Positions 16,288 through 25,439 of a stretch of DNA of 64,000 bases are shown here, piece after piece. The notes under the pieces were generated by a model. That model did not search any database and was not told the DNA's origin. It saw nothing but the letters and a program-made list of their open reading frames with translations. Source of the stretch: JASMHC01 sp964476515 (lineage in GTDB: Bacteria; Pseudomonadota; Alphaproteobacteria; Rhodobacterales; Rhodobacteraceae). Location of the stretch: the NCBI GenBank assembly GCA_964476515.1, contig CAYZAY010000002.1, forward strand, positions 1 to 64,000, read 5' to 3'. Made by a program: the position numbers and the translations under genes. Every line of letters begins with the position of its first letter. The stretch's first letter is position 1.

Positions 16288-17399
16288 GCATGGAAGAACA
16301 CAAGTTCCCCTGCGATCAATGCGGAGCGGATGCGCGGTTCGATCCGGGCAAGGATCAGTTGGTTTGCGACTATTGCGGGCACACTCAGCCGTTGGACGAC
16401 GACGGGCCGTGGGTAAATCCCAGCCGAGAGTTGGACTTTGACACCGCCATCGCGCGAGACTTGCCCGATAGCGAATTCGAAGAGACCCGCGTTCTGAGCT
16501 GCCCGAACTGCGCGGCACAGATTGAATTTGGGACGACCACCCACGCGTCTGAATGTCCGTTTTGCGCCACGCCTATTGTCACTGATACGGGCGTTCATCG
16601 GCATATCAAGCCCAAGGGGCTGTTGCCCTTTGTGATGACCGAAGAAGAAGCCCGAAAGTCGATGGGTGAATGGTTGGGGAAGCTTTGGTTTGCACCAAAC
16701 GGGCTTGATCAATTCGCCCGCAAAGGGCGCAAGATGAAGGGTGTCTACGTCCCGTTTTGGACGTTCGATGCACAGACACGATCCAACTACACGGGTCAGC
16801 GCGGCACGATCTACTATGTCACCAGAACTGTGCGTAGAAACGGCAAAACCGTCACCGTTCGTCAGGCGAAAACCCGCTGGAGAAGCGTTTCGGGTCGTGT
16901 GGCGCGGTTCTTTGATGATGTGCTTGTGCTGGCGTCAAATTCACTGCCACGCAAGGACACAGATAACTTTGCCCCGTGGGATTTGTCTGCGTTGGAACCT
17001 TATAAGCCCGAATACCTAGCTGGCTATCAGGCCGAAGCCTATTCGGTTGAGCTGGAACAAGGATACGAAATCGCTCGCGACCACATGGACCGTGTCATCC
17101 TGCGAGATGTGAAGTTCGACATAGGCGGCGACCGTCAGCGGGTTCACAGCGTTAATACCAAGATCAGCGATGTGACGTTCAAACATGTGCTGCTGCCCAT
17201 CTGGATGGCCGCCTATAAGTTCCGTGGAGAGACCTATCGCGTGGTGATCAACGGCACCAACGGACAGGTCAGCGGGCAACGGCCTTGGTCGATCTGGAAG
17301 ATTGCGCTAGCGGCAACGGTTGGCGCGATTATTGCCGGTGGCATCGGCTATTTCATCGCCACCAATCCCGAGCTATTTGAAACCACAACGTCATTCTAA
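16284..17399 (+). CDS. Zinc-ribbon membrane protein, YdjG-like
   Basis: 371 residues from the ATG at 16284 (ATGA overlap). Two zinc ribbons open the protein: FPCDQCGADARFDPG with CDYCG (about residues 9-33) and CPNCAAQIEF with CPFCATP (about 74-96). A long beta-rich middle domain (VYVPFWTFDAQTRSNYTGQRG) follows, and one transmembrane helix near the end (about 340-360). The layout matches the TFIIB-type zinc-ribbon proteins found with SPFH/YdjI and TelA. It probably anchors the system at the inner membrane. Often misannotated as a primosomal or helicase protein; no helicase motifs are present. Confidence 0.85.
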   Translation: MSMEEHKFPCDQCGADARFDPGKDQLVCDYCGHTQPLDDDGPWVNPSRELDFDTAIARDLPDSEFEETRVLSCPNCAAQIEFGTTTHASECPFCATPIVTDTGVHRHIKPKGLLPFVMTEEEARKSMGEWLGKLWFAPNGLDQFARKGRKMKGVYVPFWTFDAQTRSNYTGQRGTIYYVTRTVRRNGKTVTVRQAKTRWRSVSGRVARFFDDVLVLASNSLPRKDTDNFAPWDLSALEPYKPEYLAGYQAEAYSVELEQGYEIARDHMDRVILRDVKFDIGGDRQRVHSVNTKISDVTFKHVLLPIWMAAYKFRGETYRVVINGTNGQVSGQRPWSIWKIALAATVGAIIAGGIGYFIATNPELFETTTSF

Positions 17400-17412
17400 A
17401 AAAGGGTCAGCC

Positions 17413-17850
17413 ATGCGCGCTTTGTTGCAAAGAGTATCAGAAGCCAAAGTCGAGGTGGACGGTGAGCTGATCGGCCAATGTGGCAATGGCTTAATGATCC
17501 TAGCCTGCGCTATGCAGGGCGATACCGAAGAACAGGCTGAAAAGCTGGCCGCCAAGATATCAAAGTTGCGGATATTCAAAGACGATGACGGGAAAATGAA
17601 CCGATCCGTCCTTGATATTGGTGGCAGCGTTTTGGTCGTCAGTCAGTTCACGCTATCGGCCGACACATCACGCGGTAACCGACCCGGGTTTTCAGCTGCA
17701 GCCGCGCCTGCAGACGGAGAGCGACTGTACTTTCACTTCGCACAAGCCCTACGTGACCTTGGTTTGCCGGTCGAAACGGGCCAATTCGGTGCTGACATGC
17801 AGGTTTCGCTGGTAAACGACGGTCCGGTGACGATCTGGATAGAAAACTAA
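17413..17850 (+). CDS. dtd: D-aminoacyl-tRNA deacylase
   Basis: Hydrolyses D-amino acids from mischarged tRNA. 145 residues beginning MRALLQRVSEAKV, with the two active-site signatures SQFTL and NDGPVT that form the cross-subunit Gly-Pro site. Standard length. It starts 13 bases after the zinc-ribbon stop, so it may be a passenger of the same transcript. Convergent with pobA (7 bases). Confidence 0.96.
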   Translation: MRALLQRVSEAKVEVDGELIGQCGNGLMILACAMQGDTEEQAEKLAAKISKLRIFKDDDGKMNRSVLDIGGSVLVVSQFTLSADTSRGNRPGFSAAAAPADGERLYFHFAQALRDLGLPVETGQFGADMQVSLVNDGPVTIWIEN

Positions 17851-17857
17851 ACGTCTT

Positions 17858-19027
17858 TTAGAACGGCAGACCCACATAGTTTTCGGCCAGAACCACCTGT
17901 GACGCCTCGTTTTCACGCAGGAACGCCAGATCTGCGTCTTGCATACGAAGATCAAATTCACCTTGCTTCGGGAACGTATGAAGCAGGTTGGTCATCGACC
18001 AAGAAAACCGCTCGGCCTTCCAGATGCGTGCCAAAGCTTTCTCGGAATAGCGGTCCAGCCCTTCGTCGTCGCCATGCTGATAATGCGCCAGCAAACCGTG
18101 GTAGAGATAGTGGATATCCGATGCTGCTGTATTAAGCCCCTTTGCGCCCGTAGGCGGAACGATATGCGCCGCGTCCCCGCAAAGGAACAACCGTCCCCAG
18201 CGCATGGGCTCAGTCACAAAAGACCGCAGCGGCGCGATTGATTTTTCAATCGACGGACCAGTGATCAGCTTTTCGGCAAATTCGCTAGGGATGCGCTTTT
18301 TCAGTTCCTTCCAAAACGCCTGATCCGTCCAATCATCAGGGGAATCGCTAAGCGAGCATTGGATGTAGTAGCGGCTGAGATTGGTGTTTCGCATCGAGCA
18401 GAGCGCGAAACCACGCTTTGAGCGGGCATAAATCAGTTCGTCATGGACCGGAGGTGTTTCGGACAGTACGCCCAGCCAACCAAAGGGGTACAGCTTTTCG
18501 TAGTCCTTGCGAATGGTGTCTGGAATGGTGTTGCGACTGACCCCGTGAAACCCGTCACAACCGGCGGCAAAATCACAATCAATGCGATGCTCTGTGCCAT
18601 TTTGATTGTACGTCACGAACGGCTTTTCACTGTCCGCATCATGGATCACCACGTCTTCGACGTTGTATTCGATCTTGCCATCCGACTTTTCAAGCGCCTC
18701 GTAAAGATCGCGGGTCAATTCGGTCTGCCCGTAAACAACGATGCTTTCATTGGCCCGCGCCGCAAAGTCGATGCGGAAATGATCTTCGCCGTCGGCGATG
18801 ACCGCTCCATCGTGAACAAAACATTCGGCATCCATGCGGTCCCCGACGCCTGCCAAACGCATAAGGTCGACGAAACCCCGTTCCAGAATACCGGCGCGAA
18901 TGCGGCCCAGCACATAGTCTTTGGTCTTTCGTTCAAGCACGATTGAATCGATGCCCTGATTGTGCAGCAACTGCGATAACAGCAATCCGGATGGGCCGGC
19001 GCCGATGATACAGACTTGGGTTCGCAT
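17858..19027 (-). CDS. pobA: 4-hydroxybenzoate 3-monooxygenase
   Basis: FAD- and NAD(P)H-dependent hydroxylation of 4-hydroxybenzoate to protocatechuate. 389 residues, the family length. FAD motif GAGPSG near the N-terminus, GRIRAGILERG, and the second FAD motif CGDAAHIVPPTGAKGLNTAASD. An upstream in-frame ATG at 19045 is less likely because the conserved MRTQVCIIGAG start fits. Divergent from the AraC regulator. Protocatechuate pathway genes are not in this window. Confidence 0.96.
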   Translation of the reverse strand: MRTQVCIIGAGPSGLLLSQLLHNQGIDSIVLERKTKDYVLGRIRAGILERGFVDLMRLAGVGDRMDAECFVHDGAVIADGEDHFRIDFAARANESIVVYGQTELTRDLYEALEKSDGKIEYNVEDVVIHDADSEKPFVTYNQNGTEHRIDCDFAAGCDGFHGVSRNTIPDTIRKDYEKLYPFGWLGVLSETPPVHDELIYARSKRGFALCSMRNTNLSRYYIQCSLSDSPDDWTDQAFWKELKKRIPSEFAEKLITGPSIEKSIAPLRSFVTEPMRWGRLFLCGDAAHIVPPTGAKGLNTAASDIHYLYHGLLAHYQHGDDEGLDRYSEKALARIWKAERFSWSMTNLLHTFPKQGEFDLRMQDADLAFLRENEASQVVLAENYVGLPF

Positions 19028-19113
19028 TAGCTCTCTCCCGTTCAATTTCAGGCTAGGGGCATATTTCGCGCTAGTTAATGGTCAATTCGATCTCGTTTTG
19101 GTACAATTCGAGC

Positions 19114-19974
19114 ATGAGAGACGAAAGATACATCCCTGCGTATGGTTTATACGGCGAAGGACAACTGTTCCCTGAAATCCTTCATGTGGAAAAAATCCTT
19201 GATCGTGCCCAAGGATTGGCTTGGAAAATTGCCCCACACAGGCATCCACATCTGCATCAGTTTCTATTTTCCAACCAAGGCAGAACCGAGCTGCACATTG
19301 ACGGCAAGGTGGTCAAATTGACCGGCAAAACTGTGATAAATATCCCACCTTGGGCGGTGCACGGGTTCACCTTTTCGTCTGGCTCCGAAGGGTTGGTAGT
19401 TTCGCTTCCGGTGTCCGAATTTGCCTCGCTTTTCGAACAAGATCCAACCGCGTCTTGCCTGAAGCATTGGCACGTTGTGAAGCTGACTGACGAACTATCA
19501 GACGCGGCTGAGCGGCTGTATGCGTCTTACCAATCAACATCGTTTGCCCGTCTCACGGTTCTTCGCGCCCTCGGCACACATCTGGGTGCGTTGGTTGCTG
19601 GCGAAATCGCGGTGCCAAACACCAAGAAACAAGGCAAGCAGGAAGACAGCCTGATACTTCGTTTTGAAAGCTTGGCTCGCAACCGCTTTAAGAAGCGGCT
19701 GAAGTTAACTGACTACGCGGACATTCTGGCTGTTTCGCCATCACATCTCAGCAGGAGTTGCCGCCAGACGACCGGTGTCTCGGCGTCCCGATTTATTGAA
19801 AGCGTTTTGTTCAAAGAAGCTTGCAGCCAGCTTGCCTATACGCAGCTGCCAATCCAATCCATCGGGTACGACCTTGGGTTCGATGATGCAGCCTATTTCA
19901 GCCGCGCATTCAGAAAACACACCGGCATGTCGCCGGGTTCTTACAGAAAATCGACCTCGCAGGGGCTTGGATGA
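19114..19974 (+). CDS. pobR: AraC-family regulator of pobA
   Basis: 286 residues from the ATG at 19114 (an upstream ATG at 19078 is inside the promoter region). The N-terminal cupin domain has HRHPHLHQFLFSNQG and IPPWAVHGF. The C-terminal double helix-turn-helix includes ILAVSPSHLSRSCRQTTG and YDLGFDDAAYFSRAFRKHTGMSPGSYR. Divergent location next to pobA and the cupin effector domain match the AraC-type PobR regulators that respond to 4-hydroxybenzoate. The 86-base region between the genes must hold both promoters. A small inverted repeat GACAGT/ACTGTC lies at 19977-19998, between this gene and maiA. Confidence 0.88.
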   Translation: MRDERYIPAYGLYGEGQLFPEILHVEKILDRAQGLAWKIAPHRHPHLHQFLFSNQGRTELHIDGKVVKLTGKTVINIPPWAVHGFTFSSGSEGLVVSLPVSEFASLFEQDPTASCLKHWHVVKLTDELSDAAERLYASYQSTSFARLTVLRALGTHLGALVAGEIAVPNTKKQGKQEDSLILRFESLARNRFKKRLKLTDYADILAVSPSHLSRSCRQTTGVSASRFIESVLFKEACSQLAYTQLPIQSIGYDLGFDDAAYFSRAFRKHTGMSPGSYRKSTSQGLG

Positions 19975-20029
19975 TAGACAGTTACAGTTATGACTGTCAG
20001 GGAGCCGCAAATTCGACGCCGGAGACCAC

Positions 20030-20671
20030 ATGAAATTTCACGGATACTTTCGCAGTTCATCATCCTATCGCTGCCGCATCGCGTTTAACCTCAAGGGGTT
20101 GGACTATGAATTTGCATCCGTTCATCTGGTCAAAGACGGTGGCCAACAAAAGACGGCAGAATTCCGCGCGCTGAACCCTCAGGGGTTGGTCCCCGCGCTC
20201 GAAGTTGACGGAGAGGTTCTGACCCAGTCCCCTGCCATTCTGGAATGGCTGGACGAGACCTACCCCGAGCCTGCCCTGCTGCCCAGTGACCCGCTGGGAA
20301 GGGCTCGCGTGCGCGCGTTTACCCAAGTCATCGCCTGCGAAATCCATCCGCTGCAGAACCTGCGTGTGTTGCAGTACCTCAAAGGCAACTACGATCAGGA
20401 CGGTTTGAACGCGTGGTGTCAGCGCTGGATCGGCGACGGGCTAGCGGCTTGTGAAGCACTATTAGAGCGGCAAAACAACGGTGCTGACTTTTGTTTCGGC
20501 GATCAACCAGGCATGGGCGATATATACCTGATGCCTCAGGTCTTTTCGGCGGCGCGTTTCAACGTTGATCTGTCAGCGATGCCCAACATCAACAGGATCG
20601 CGGCCAATTGTGCCAAGCTTGATGCATTTGATCGGGCGCATCCGTCGAAGCAGCCGGATGCCGAAGCTTAA
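20030..20671 (+). CDS. maiA: Maleylacetoacetate isomerase (zeta-class glutathione S-transferase)
   Basis: Isomerises maleylacetoacetate in tyrosine/homogentisate breakdown, or a related ring-fission product such as maleylpyruvate. 213 residues. The zeta signature SSSYRCRIAFNLKG (SSxSxRVR variant) is near the N-terminus and QSPAILEWLDETYP follows. The C-terminal helical domain ends FDRAHPSKQPDA. Homogentisate genes are not seen nearby. Its stop overlaps the convergent yacG by four bases. Confidence 0.92.
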   Translation: MKFHGYFRSSSSYRCRIAFNLKGLDYEFASVHLVKDGGQQKTAEFRALNPQGLVPALEVDGEVLTQSPAILEWLDETYPEPALLPSDPLGRARVRAFTQVIACEIHPLQNLRVLQYLKGNYDQDGLNAWCQRWIGDGLAACEALLERQNNGADFCFGDQPGMGDIYLMPQVFSAARFNVDLSAMPNINRIAANCAKLDAFDRAHPSKQPDAEA

Positions 20672-20853
20672 TGCGTTTGTTTGGTGATGTGATCTTCAAG
20701 CTCTGAAACCAGCTCGTCTTGATCATCTTCGCGCTGCGAGGCGACCGCGTAATCGCCGTTCAGCCACTTTCCAAGATCACGATCAGCGCAGCGTTTTGAA
20801 CAAAACGGACGGAAGTCTTTTACGCCTTCTTCTCCGCAGATCGGGCAGATCAT
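20668..20853 (-). CDS. yacG: DNA gyrase inhibitor YacG, zinc-finger protein
   Basis: 61 residues starting MICPICGEEG, with the four zinc cysteines in CPICG and FCSKRC, then DRDLGKWLNGDYAV and an acidic tail. YacG binds GyrB and inhibits its ATPase. The start overlaps the RNase gene's stop (ATGA), and the cluster infA-maf-rng-yacG is common in Alphaproteobacteria. Confidence 0.92.
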   Translation of the reverse strand: MICPICGEEGVKDFRPFCSKRCADRDLGKWLNGDYAVASQREDDQDELVSELEDHITKQTH

Positions 20854-21875
20854 GCCAGCACCTCGCACAGGTCCAGTCTTTCGCGTTTGCGCTGAAGTTC
20901 GAAGTGACCCAACGGCGTCCAACCAACCAGTGCAGTATCAATGGAATCGCTGCGAAGGGCGCCTTTCAGGGCGCCTTCAAAATTACGGCGATCCTTTTTG
21001 GGCATAGGGGCTAGATCAAGCACGATCTGGCCACCCAAACCGCGCGCCCTTAGTTGGCGGGGCAGTTCCTTAGCAACGGCAAGGTTCACTTTTAGACCCG
21101 CCGCCATAGACGTGTCACCGCCCGTGTTTACGTCGACAGCCACCAACGCACGGGTCGGTTCGATATACATGCTGCCGGACGATCCCAAGCTGACCTCGGC
21201 CTGCTGCAAGCCATCAATGGCGTCAAGAACACCGTGATCATCGAACGAGCCTTCGGCGGTTTCAACTGTGGCCTTTTCTGTCCACTCACGCCAAGCAACA
21301 ACATGAGGACCGTCGCCTTCCAGAAGGGTTTCAGGTTCATCCCCGTCAGCATCGGCAAGCACCTGATCCGCTAGCGCGATCATGGCCGAAACGTCCTCAG
21401 ATATCTCGTCCGCGCTGGCATTTGCGCAGCTAGAGCGAAGGATCAAACCGTAGTCGCGGTCTTCCATCGCATCATGGGCAATTTCAGACAGTTCATCGCG
21501 CAATTCGTCATCACTAATAGAGCGGCTGATATTCCGGCCCGGTGTGTCGGGTGTCACAATTGCGTAGCGGCTTTTGAACAGAACTTTCTGGGTCACCGGA
21601 ACGGCCTTGCCCTCTTCGGCGTAGCCAGTGACCTGAACCAATAGGGTCATCCCCGGTGCTAGTCCTTTGCCATGGCGCAAAAAGCCCGATCCATCAGGGG
21701 TTTTCAGCATCACGCCCCCCTGCCCCTTTAGCGGGCGGTCAACGATTGCTCGGTAGATTGTCCCGGGCCTTGAAGCATCGCCTTCGATCAACAAGTCTTC
21801 TAGTCGACCATCCACCATCAAGGCCGCCGCTTCGCGCCCTTGAACATGGTCGAGTGCTATCAATCGGCCCTTCAT
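20850..21875 (-). CDS. rng: Ribonuclease E/G family protein
   Basis: Single-strand-specific endoribonuclease for rRNA and mRNA processing. 341 residues, shorter than E. coli RNase G. An S1-like N-terminus (YRAIVDRPLKGQGGVMLKTPDG) precedes the catalytic core with VAVDVNTGGDTSMA and GGQIVLDLAPM, which contain the two magnesium-binding aspartates. The C-terminal zinc-link region of RNase E is absent. Overlaps maf by four bases. Confidence 0.93.
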   Translation of the reverse strand: MKGRLIALDHVQGREAAALMVDGRLEDLLIEGDASRPGTIYRAIVDRPLKGQGGVMLKTPDGSGFLRHGKGLAPGMTLLVQVTGYAEEGKAVPVTQKVLFKSRYAIVTPDTPGRNISRSISDDELRDELSEIAHDAMEDRDYGLILRSSCANASADEISEDVSAMIALADQVLADADGDEPETLLEGDGPHVVAWREWTEKATVETAEGSFDDHGVLDAIDGLQQAEVSLGSSGSMYIEPTRALVAVDVNTGGDTSMAAGLKVNLAVAKELPRQLRARGLGGQIVLDLAPMPKKDRRNFEGALKGALRSDSIDTALVGWTPLGHFELQRKRERLDLCEVLA

Positions 21876-22447
21876 GAAGGCACCATCAACGGATAACCCG
21901 CAGTACGCAACAGTGCGGCGGTTTCAGCAATCGGTAGCCCGACAACGGCAGAAAAGCTTCCGCTGATCCACGGGATCAACGCACCAGCCGGACCTTGGAT
22001 ACCATAGCCACCCGCTTTGCCCTGCCAATCACCGGTCGAAAGATACCAGTTCACCTCTTCATCCGAGAGGGATTTCATTTTGACCTGTGTGACCACATCT
22101 TTTTGCCAGATCTGATCGCCCCGCTTCACAGCAATCGCTGTGATAACGCGGTGGCGACGGCCCGACAGCATGTGAAGAAACTCGGCCGCTTCACCAGCGT
22201 TTTCAGGCTTACCAAGAATGCGCCGACCCAAGGCAACAGTCGTGTCACCGCAAAGGATGACGTCATCGGCGTCCGCCTGAACGGCCAACGCTTTTTCCCG
22301 TGCCAGACGTACACAATACGGGCGCGGTAGTTCGCCTTTCAAAGGTGTCTCATCAATCTCGGGCGGGCGAACAGCATCCGCCACAACGCCAATCTGCGCC
22401 AACAATTCCTTGCGGCGCGGACTACCTGATCCAAGGATGAGCTTCAC
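21872..22447 (-). CDS. maf: Maf-like nucleoside triphosphate pyrophosphatase
   Basis: 191 residues starting MKLILGSGSPRRKELL, the Maf nucleotide-binding signature. CGDTTVALG and LSGRRHRVITAIAV follow, then GKAGGYGIQGPAGALIPWISGS. Removes non-canonical or m7G-type nucleotides from the pool. The subfamily (YhdE versus YceF) is not assigned. Its ATG is immediately after the infA stop. Confidence 0.94.
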   Translation of the reverse strand: MKLILGSGSPRRKELLAQIGVVADAVRPPEIDETPLKGELPRPYCVRLAREKALAVQADADDVILCGDTTVALGRRILGKPENAGEAAEFLHMLSGRRHRVITAIAVKRGDQIWQKDVVTQVKMKSLSDEEVNWYLSTGDWQGKAGGYGIQGPAGALIPWISGSFSAVVGLPIAETAALLRTAGYPLMVPS

Positions 22448-22666
22448 TTATTTGAAGCGATAATTGATCCGACCTTTGGTCAGATCGTACGGTGTCATTT
22501 CCACCTGAACTTTGTCGCCAGCCAGAACACGGATGCGGTTTTTGCGCATCTTGCCTGCCGTATGAGCGATGATTTCATGGCCGTTCTCAAGCTCGACCCG
22601 AAATGTCGCATTAGGCAGGAGTTCCTTCACAACACCGGGGAATTCGAGAGTATCTTCCTTGGCCAT
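22448..22666 (-). CDS. infA: Translation initiation factor IF-1
   Basis: 72 residues, the universal length. OB-fold sequence MAKEDTLEFPGVVKELLPNA, then KMRKNRIRVLAGDKVQVEMTPYDLTKGRI. Binds the ribosomal A site during initiation. First gene of the infA-maf-rng-yacG run. Its leader holds a small CCGC/GCGG inverted repeat around 22690-22703 of unknown importance. Confidence 0.98.
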   Translation of the reverse strand: MAKEDTLEFPGVVKELLPNATFRVELENGHEIIAHTAGKMRKNRIRVLAGDKVQVEMTPYDLTKGRINYRFK

Positions 22667-22813
22667 GTTTTCTCCATCGTCTAACGATCCGCCATTTTGC
22701 GGAACGCCGCTTAGATGCGCCTTTTTTTGTTAGGTTTCAAGGGCTCAATCAGGGCAAACGCAACGTTTAGTGGATTTCTTTGATGACGAATTGATCAATT
22801 GCATCTGTAATTA

Positions 22814-23470
22814 TTAGGCCGCTATCGGCTCGATCAAATGGGGTCCCTTGGCGCGGTTGGAATTCACTTCGGTATCGACGCGGTGGAAGGTCAGGTTTTG
22901 ATCCGCCGTTTCTTTCATCAGCAGCGCAGCGCCTTTGCCCTCTTCGCCCAGCCATTTGCCCCAATTCTCTTGTTCAAGGATTACCGGAATGCGGTGATGG
23001 ATGTCGGATATCTCACCATGAGCTTCGGTCGTCACAACTGCGCAAGTCGACAGGTTGTCCTCTCCCCAATTCTGCCAAATACTGGCAAGCGCCATTGGTT
23101 GCCCGTCGCTGCGCTGAACGTACCAAGGCAGCTTCTCATCCCCTTTGCGGAACCATTCGTAGAACCCGGAGATCGGAACAATACATCGTCTCTCACGACA
23201 AGCCGTCTTAAAAGCAGGCTTCTCGGCAATCGTTTCGGCCCGCGCGTTGATCAGCAGAGGCCCGTCAGTGGGTTTCTTGTACCACTTCGGGATGAATCCC
23301 CAGCGCATCGCGCCCAACTTGCGCCCGTTTTCCCCAGAGGACACAACATGTACCTGTGTTGTCGGGCAGACGTTAAAATTCGGTACGGTTGGCAAATCAT
23401 TCGACGGCACCGCATCAAATAACTGTGCCATCAGATCAGACGGTGTGTTGATAACAAACCGTCCGCACAT
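22814..23470 (-). CDS. yedK: SOS-response-associated peptidase / abasic-site protector (SRAP, YedK/HMCES)
   Basis: 218 residues. Begins MCGRF: Cys2 becomes the N-terminal residue that forms a thiazolidine crosslink with abasic sites in single-stranded DNA. Other family residues are NARAET, CIVPISGFYEW and DIHHRIPVIL (active-site Asn, Glu and His). Standard length. Its start overlaps the DUF1992 stop by one base. Confidence 0.95.
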   Translation of the reverse strand: MCGRFVINTPSDLMAQLFDAVPSNDLPTVPNFNVCPTTQVHVVSSGENGRKLGAMRWGFIPKWYKKPTDGPLLINARAETIAEKPAFKTACRERRCIVPISGFYEWFRKGDEKLPWYVQRSDGQPMALASIWQNWGEDNLSTCAVVTTEAHGEISDIHHRIPVILEQENWGKWLGEEGKGAALLMKETADQNLTFHRVDTEVNSNRAKGPHLIEPIAA

Positions 23471-23775
23471 CAGCGATAGGCTTTCTTGGCCAATTCAATC
23501 TTGGCTTCCATCATCGACATATCTTTCATGATGTCCCGCCGCTTGGTGCGGTCGTCGACCTCTCGCAACTCAGCACGCAGCCTTTCCAGCTCGCGCGATA
23601 GCGAAACAAACTCGGGCACCGCCCCGCTTTCTTCGATGATCCGTTTGATCAAGGCGTTTTCAGGATCATCCACCCTCGGCAGAGGCTTTCCCGCACCCTC
23701 AAGGTTATCAAACTCACCGTTGGCTTCGGCTTCGCGTATCTTCTGGCTAATCAGGTCTATCAGCGGGTGATCCAT
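23470..23775 (-). CDS. DUF1992 (DnaJ-homologue subfamily C-like) protein
   Basis: 101 residues from the ATG giving MDHPLIDLISQKIREAEANGEFDNLEGAGKPLP, the exact DUF1992 signature, followed by a charged helical tail (LERLRAELREVDDRTKRRD). An upstream start at 23823 would read through the repeat element and is rejected. Function unknown; soluble and cytoplasmic. Confidence 0.88.
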   Translation of the reverse strand: MDHPLIDLISQKIREAEANGEFDNLEGAGKPLPRVDDPENALIKRIIEESGAVPEFVSLSRELERLRAELREVDDRTKRRDIMKDMSMMEAKIELAKKAYR

Positions 23776-23796
23776 CACGCCCTCATTTCTTTTGTC

Positions 23797-23820
23797 CCTA
23801 AAATATCCCCGCCGGAGGCA
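23797..23820. repeat. Intergenic AAATATCCCCG element, inverted member of the repeat family
   Basis: CTAAAATATCCCCGCCGGAGGC-type sequence between DUF1992 and the 5'-nucleotidase. The AAATAT plus CC(T/C)CG core resembles the elements at 7436 and 53887 but lacks a long hairpin. Confidence 0.45.
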
Positions 23821-23828
23821 CAAAAGTC

Positions 23829-23858
23829 AAAAGGCGCGAGGTTTCCCCCGCGCCTTTT
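23829..23858 (-). terminator. Terminator downstream of the 5'-nucleotidase gene
   Basis: AAAAGGCGCG pairs with CGCGCCTTTT around a ten-base loop, 22 bases past the stop at 23880. Runs of A and T on both sides make it able to work in both directions. Confidence 0.8.
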
Positions 23859-23879
23859 CATTTCGGTATTTAAACCGCT

Positions 23880-25439
23880 TTATTCAACGACCGTAATACG
23901 ACCATCCAGATACGCAGTGAATGCGCCCTGAGCAGCCATATATTCCGCAGTCACATCGGCTAGGTCTGGACCAAAGTCATAGGCATTCGCCGCCGAGCGG
24001 AACATTTTGTAGCCGTCGCCGCCGTTACGAACGTAGTTGTTCGATACAACTCCGTAGGTCGCACCCAGATCGATAGGAGAACCGCCAACCATGACGTTAG
24101 ATATCCGGCTACCCGCTTCGTTTGCAGGGGTCACGGTAAAGCTCATACCGGCAACCTGTGGGAAGCGGCCTGCGCCTTCTTCCATCTGGCTGGCACCGTT
24201 TTCAAGCGCTTCAACCATCACAGCACCCGTCACTTCGAAGGTCGACAGTGTGTTCTGGAATGGAAGAACAGTCAGAACTTCACCCATCGTCACATCGCCC
24301 GCGTCGATCGAGGCACGGATACCACCACCGTTTTGGATAGCGATCTGAACGCCTTGATCCGCAACACGATCAAGCATCGCGTCTGCAATCAGGTTACCCA
24401 TCTCACATTCACGTGCACGACAATTGCCGCGATCCCCGTCGATGGCTGCAGCAGCGGAAGCCACGACCTTCTGACGGATTTCCTCAAGCGGAGCGGCTGC
24501 TTCGGCGATGCGTGCTTTGATCGCCGGATCTTCAGCCACGGCACCATCCATAACGATAGGCTCGCCGGTTGCGCTGACGATATCTCCGTTATCGTCAAAG
24601 ACAACGTTCAACTCGCCAAGGTATTTGCCGTAGGCATAGGCCGAAACAAGTGCGGTGTTGCCGATCATCATTGGGTATGGACCCGACGCGCGATCAGACG
24701 TGTTCGACAAGAACGTATTCGAGTGGCCCTCAACGATGACATCCACACCCGTCAGGTGAGGCGCTATTTCAACGTCAGTTTTATGACCGAGGTGTGAAAG
24801 AACGATGATCTTGTTAACGCCCATTTTGGTAAGCATGTCAGCTTCGGTCTGAATAGCAGTCAGTGGATCGCTAAAGGTGATGTTATCACCCGGGCTGGCA
24901 AGCTCGTCGGTGTCCTCAGGTGTTGCACCAATCAGGCCGATTTTTTCGCCGCCAACTTCGATGATCGTTGATTTCTTCAGAACACCTGCAAACGAAGGTT
25001 CTTTCGAAACGTCAGCGTTTGACATCAGCACGGGGAACTCAACCGCGTCCATAAAGCCGCGAAGGACTTCAGGTCCGTCATCAAATTCATGGTTACCGAC
25101 AGTCATACCGTCATAGCCCAGATGGTTCTTCATCTCGGCGGCCAGTCTGCCTTTGTAATAGGTGTAGAACAGCGTACCCTGGAATTGGTCTCCGCCGTCC
25201 AGCAGCACCGGGTTTTCGGCGCGCGCACGCGCTTCGTTGATCGCCGTGACCAATCGCGCTGAGCCGCCAAAGCATTTGCCCTCGGCATTGCTTTCCGCTT
25301 AACAGCCCGAGTCGTATTTCGAAATCGGCTCGAACCTTGCGTGGAAGTCGTTGGTGTGAAGGATTGTTAAATTATAGTCGGCGGCAGCCGTCGTGGCCAC
25401 CATAGCCAAAGCAGCCGCACTAGTCGTCAAACGAAACAT
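23880..25439 (-). pseudogene. Bifunctional metallophosphatase / 5'-nucleotidase with an in-frame TAA
   Basis: Periplasmic UshA-type nucleotidase. Signal peptide MFRLTTSAAALAMVATTAAA, then the metal motifs HTNDFHARFEP, GGDQFQGT, GNHEFDDG and LSHLGHKTD. The C-terminal specificity domain has NGGGIRASIDAGD and FEVTGAVMVEALENG. The reading frame is continuous over 519 codons except for one TAA at 25299-25301, between YDSGC and AESNAEGKCFGG, where relatives have an ordinary residue. As written, only a 46-residue fragment would be secreted, and the rest would need internal initiation. It may be a genuine nonsense mutation or a base-calling error. The start follows AGGGGG. Confidence 0.85.

Noticed and set aside
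16284..17399. Primosomal protein N' / helicase function for the zinc-ribbon gene
   Set aside because: Only zinc ribbons, a beta-rich domain and one membrane helix are present; Walker and helicase motifs are absent.
25299..25301. Recoded stop codon (selenocysteine or pyrrolysine) in the 5'-nucleotidase
   Set aside because: The codon is TAA, which neither system uses, and no recoding hairpin or known seleno-family applies.
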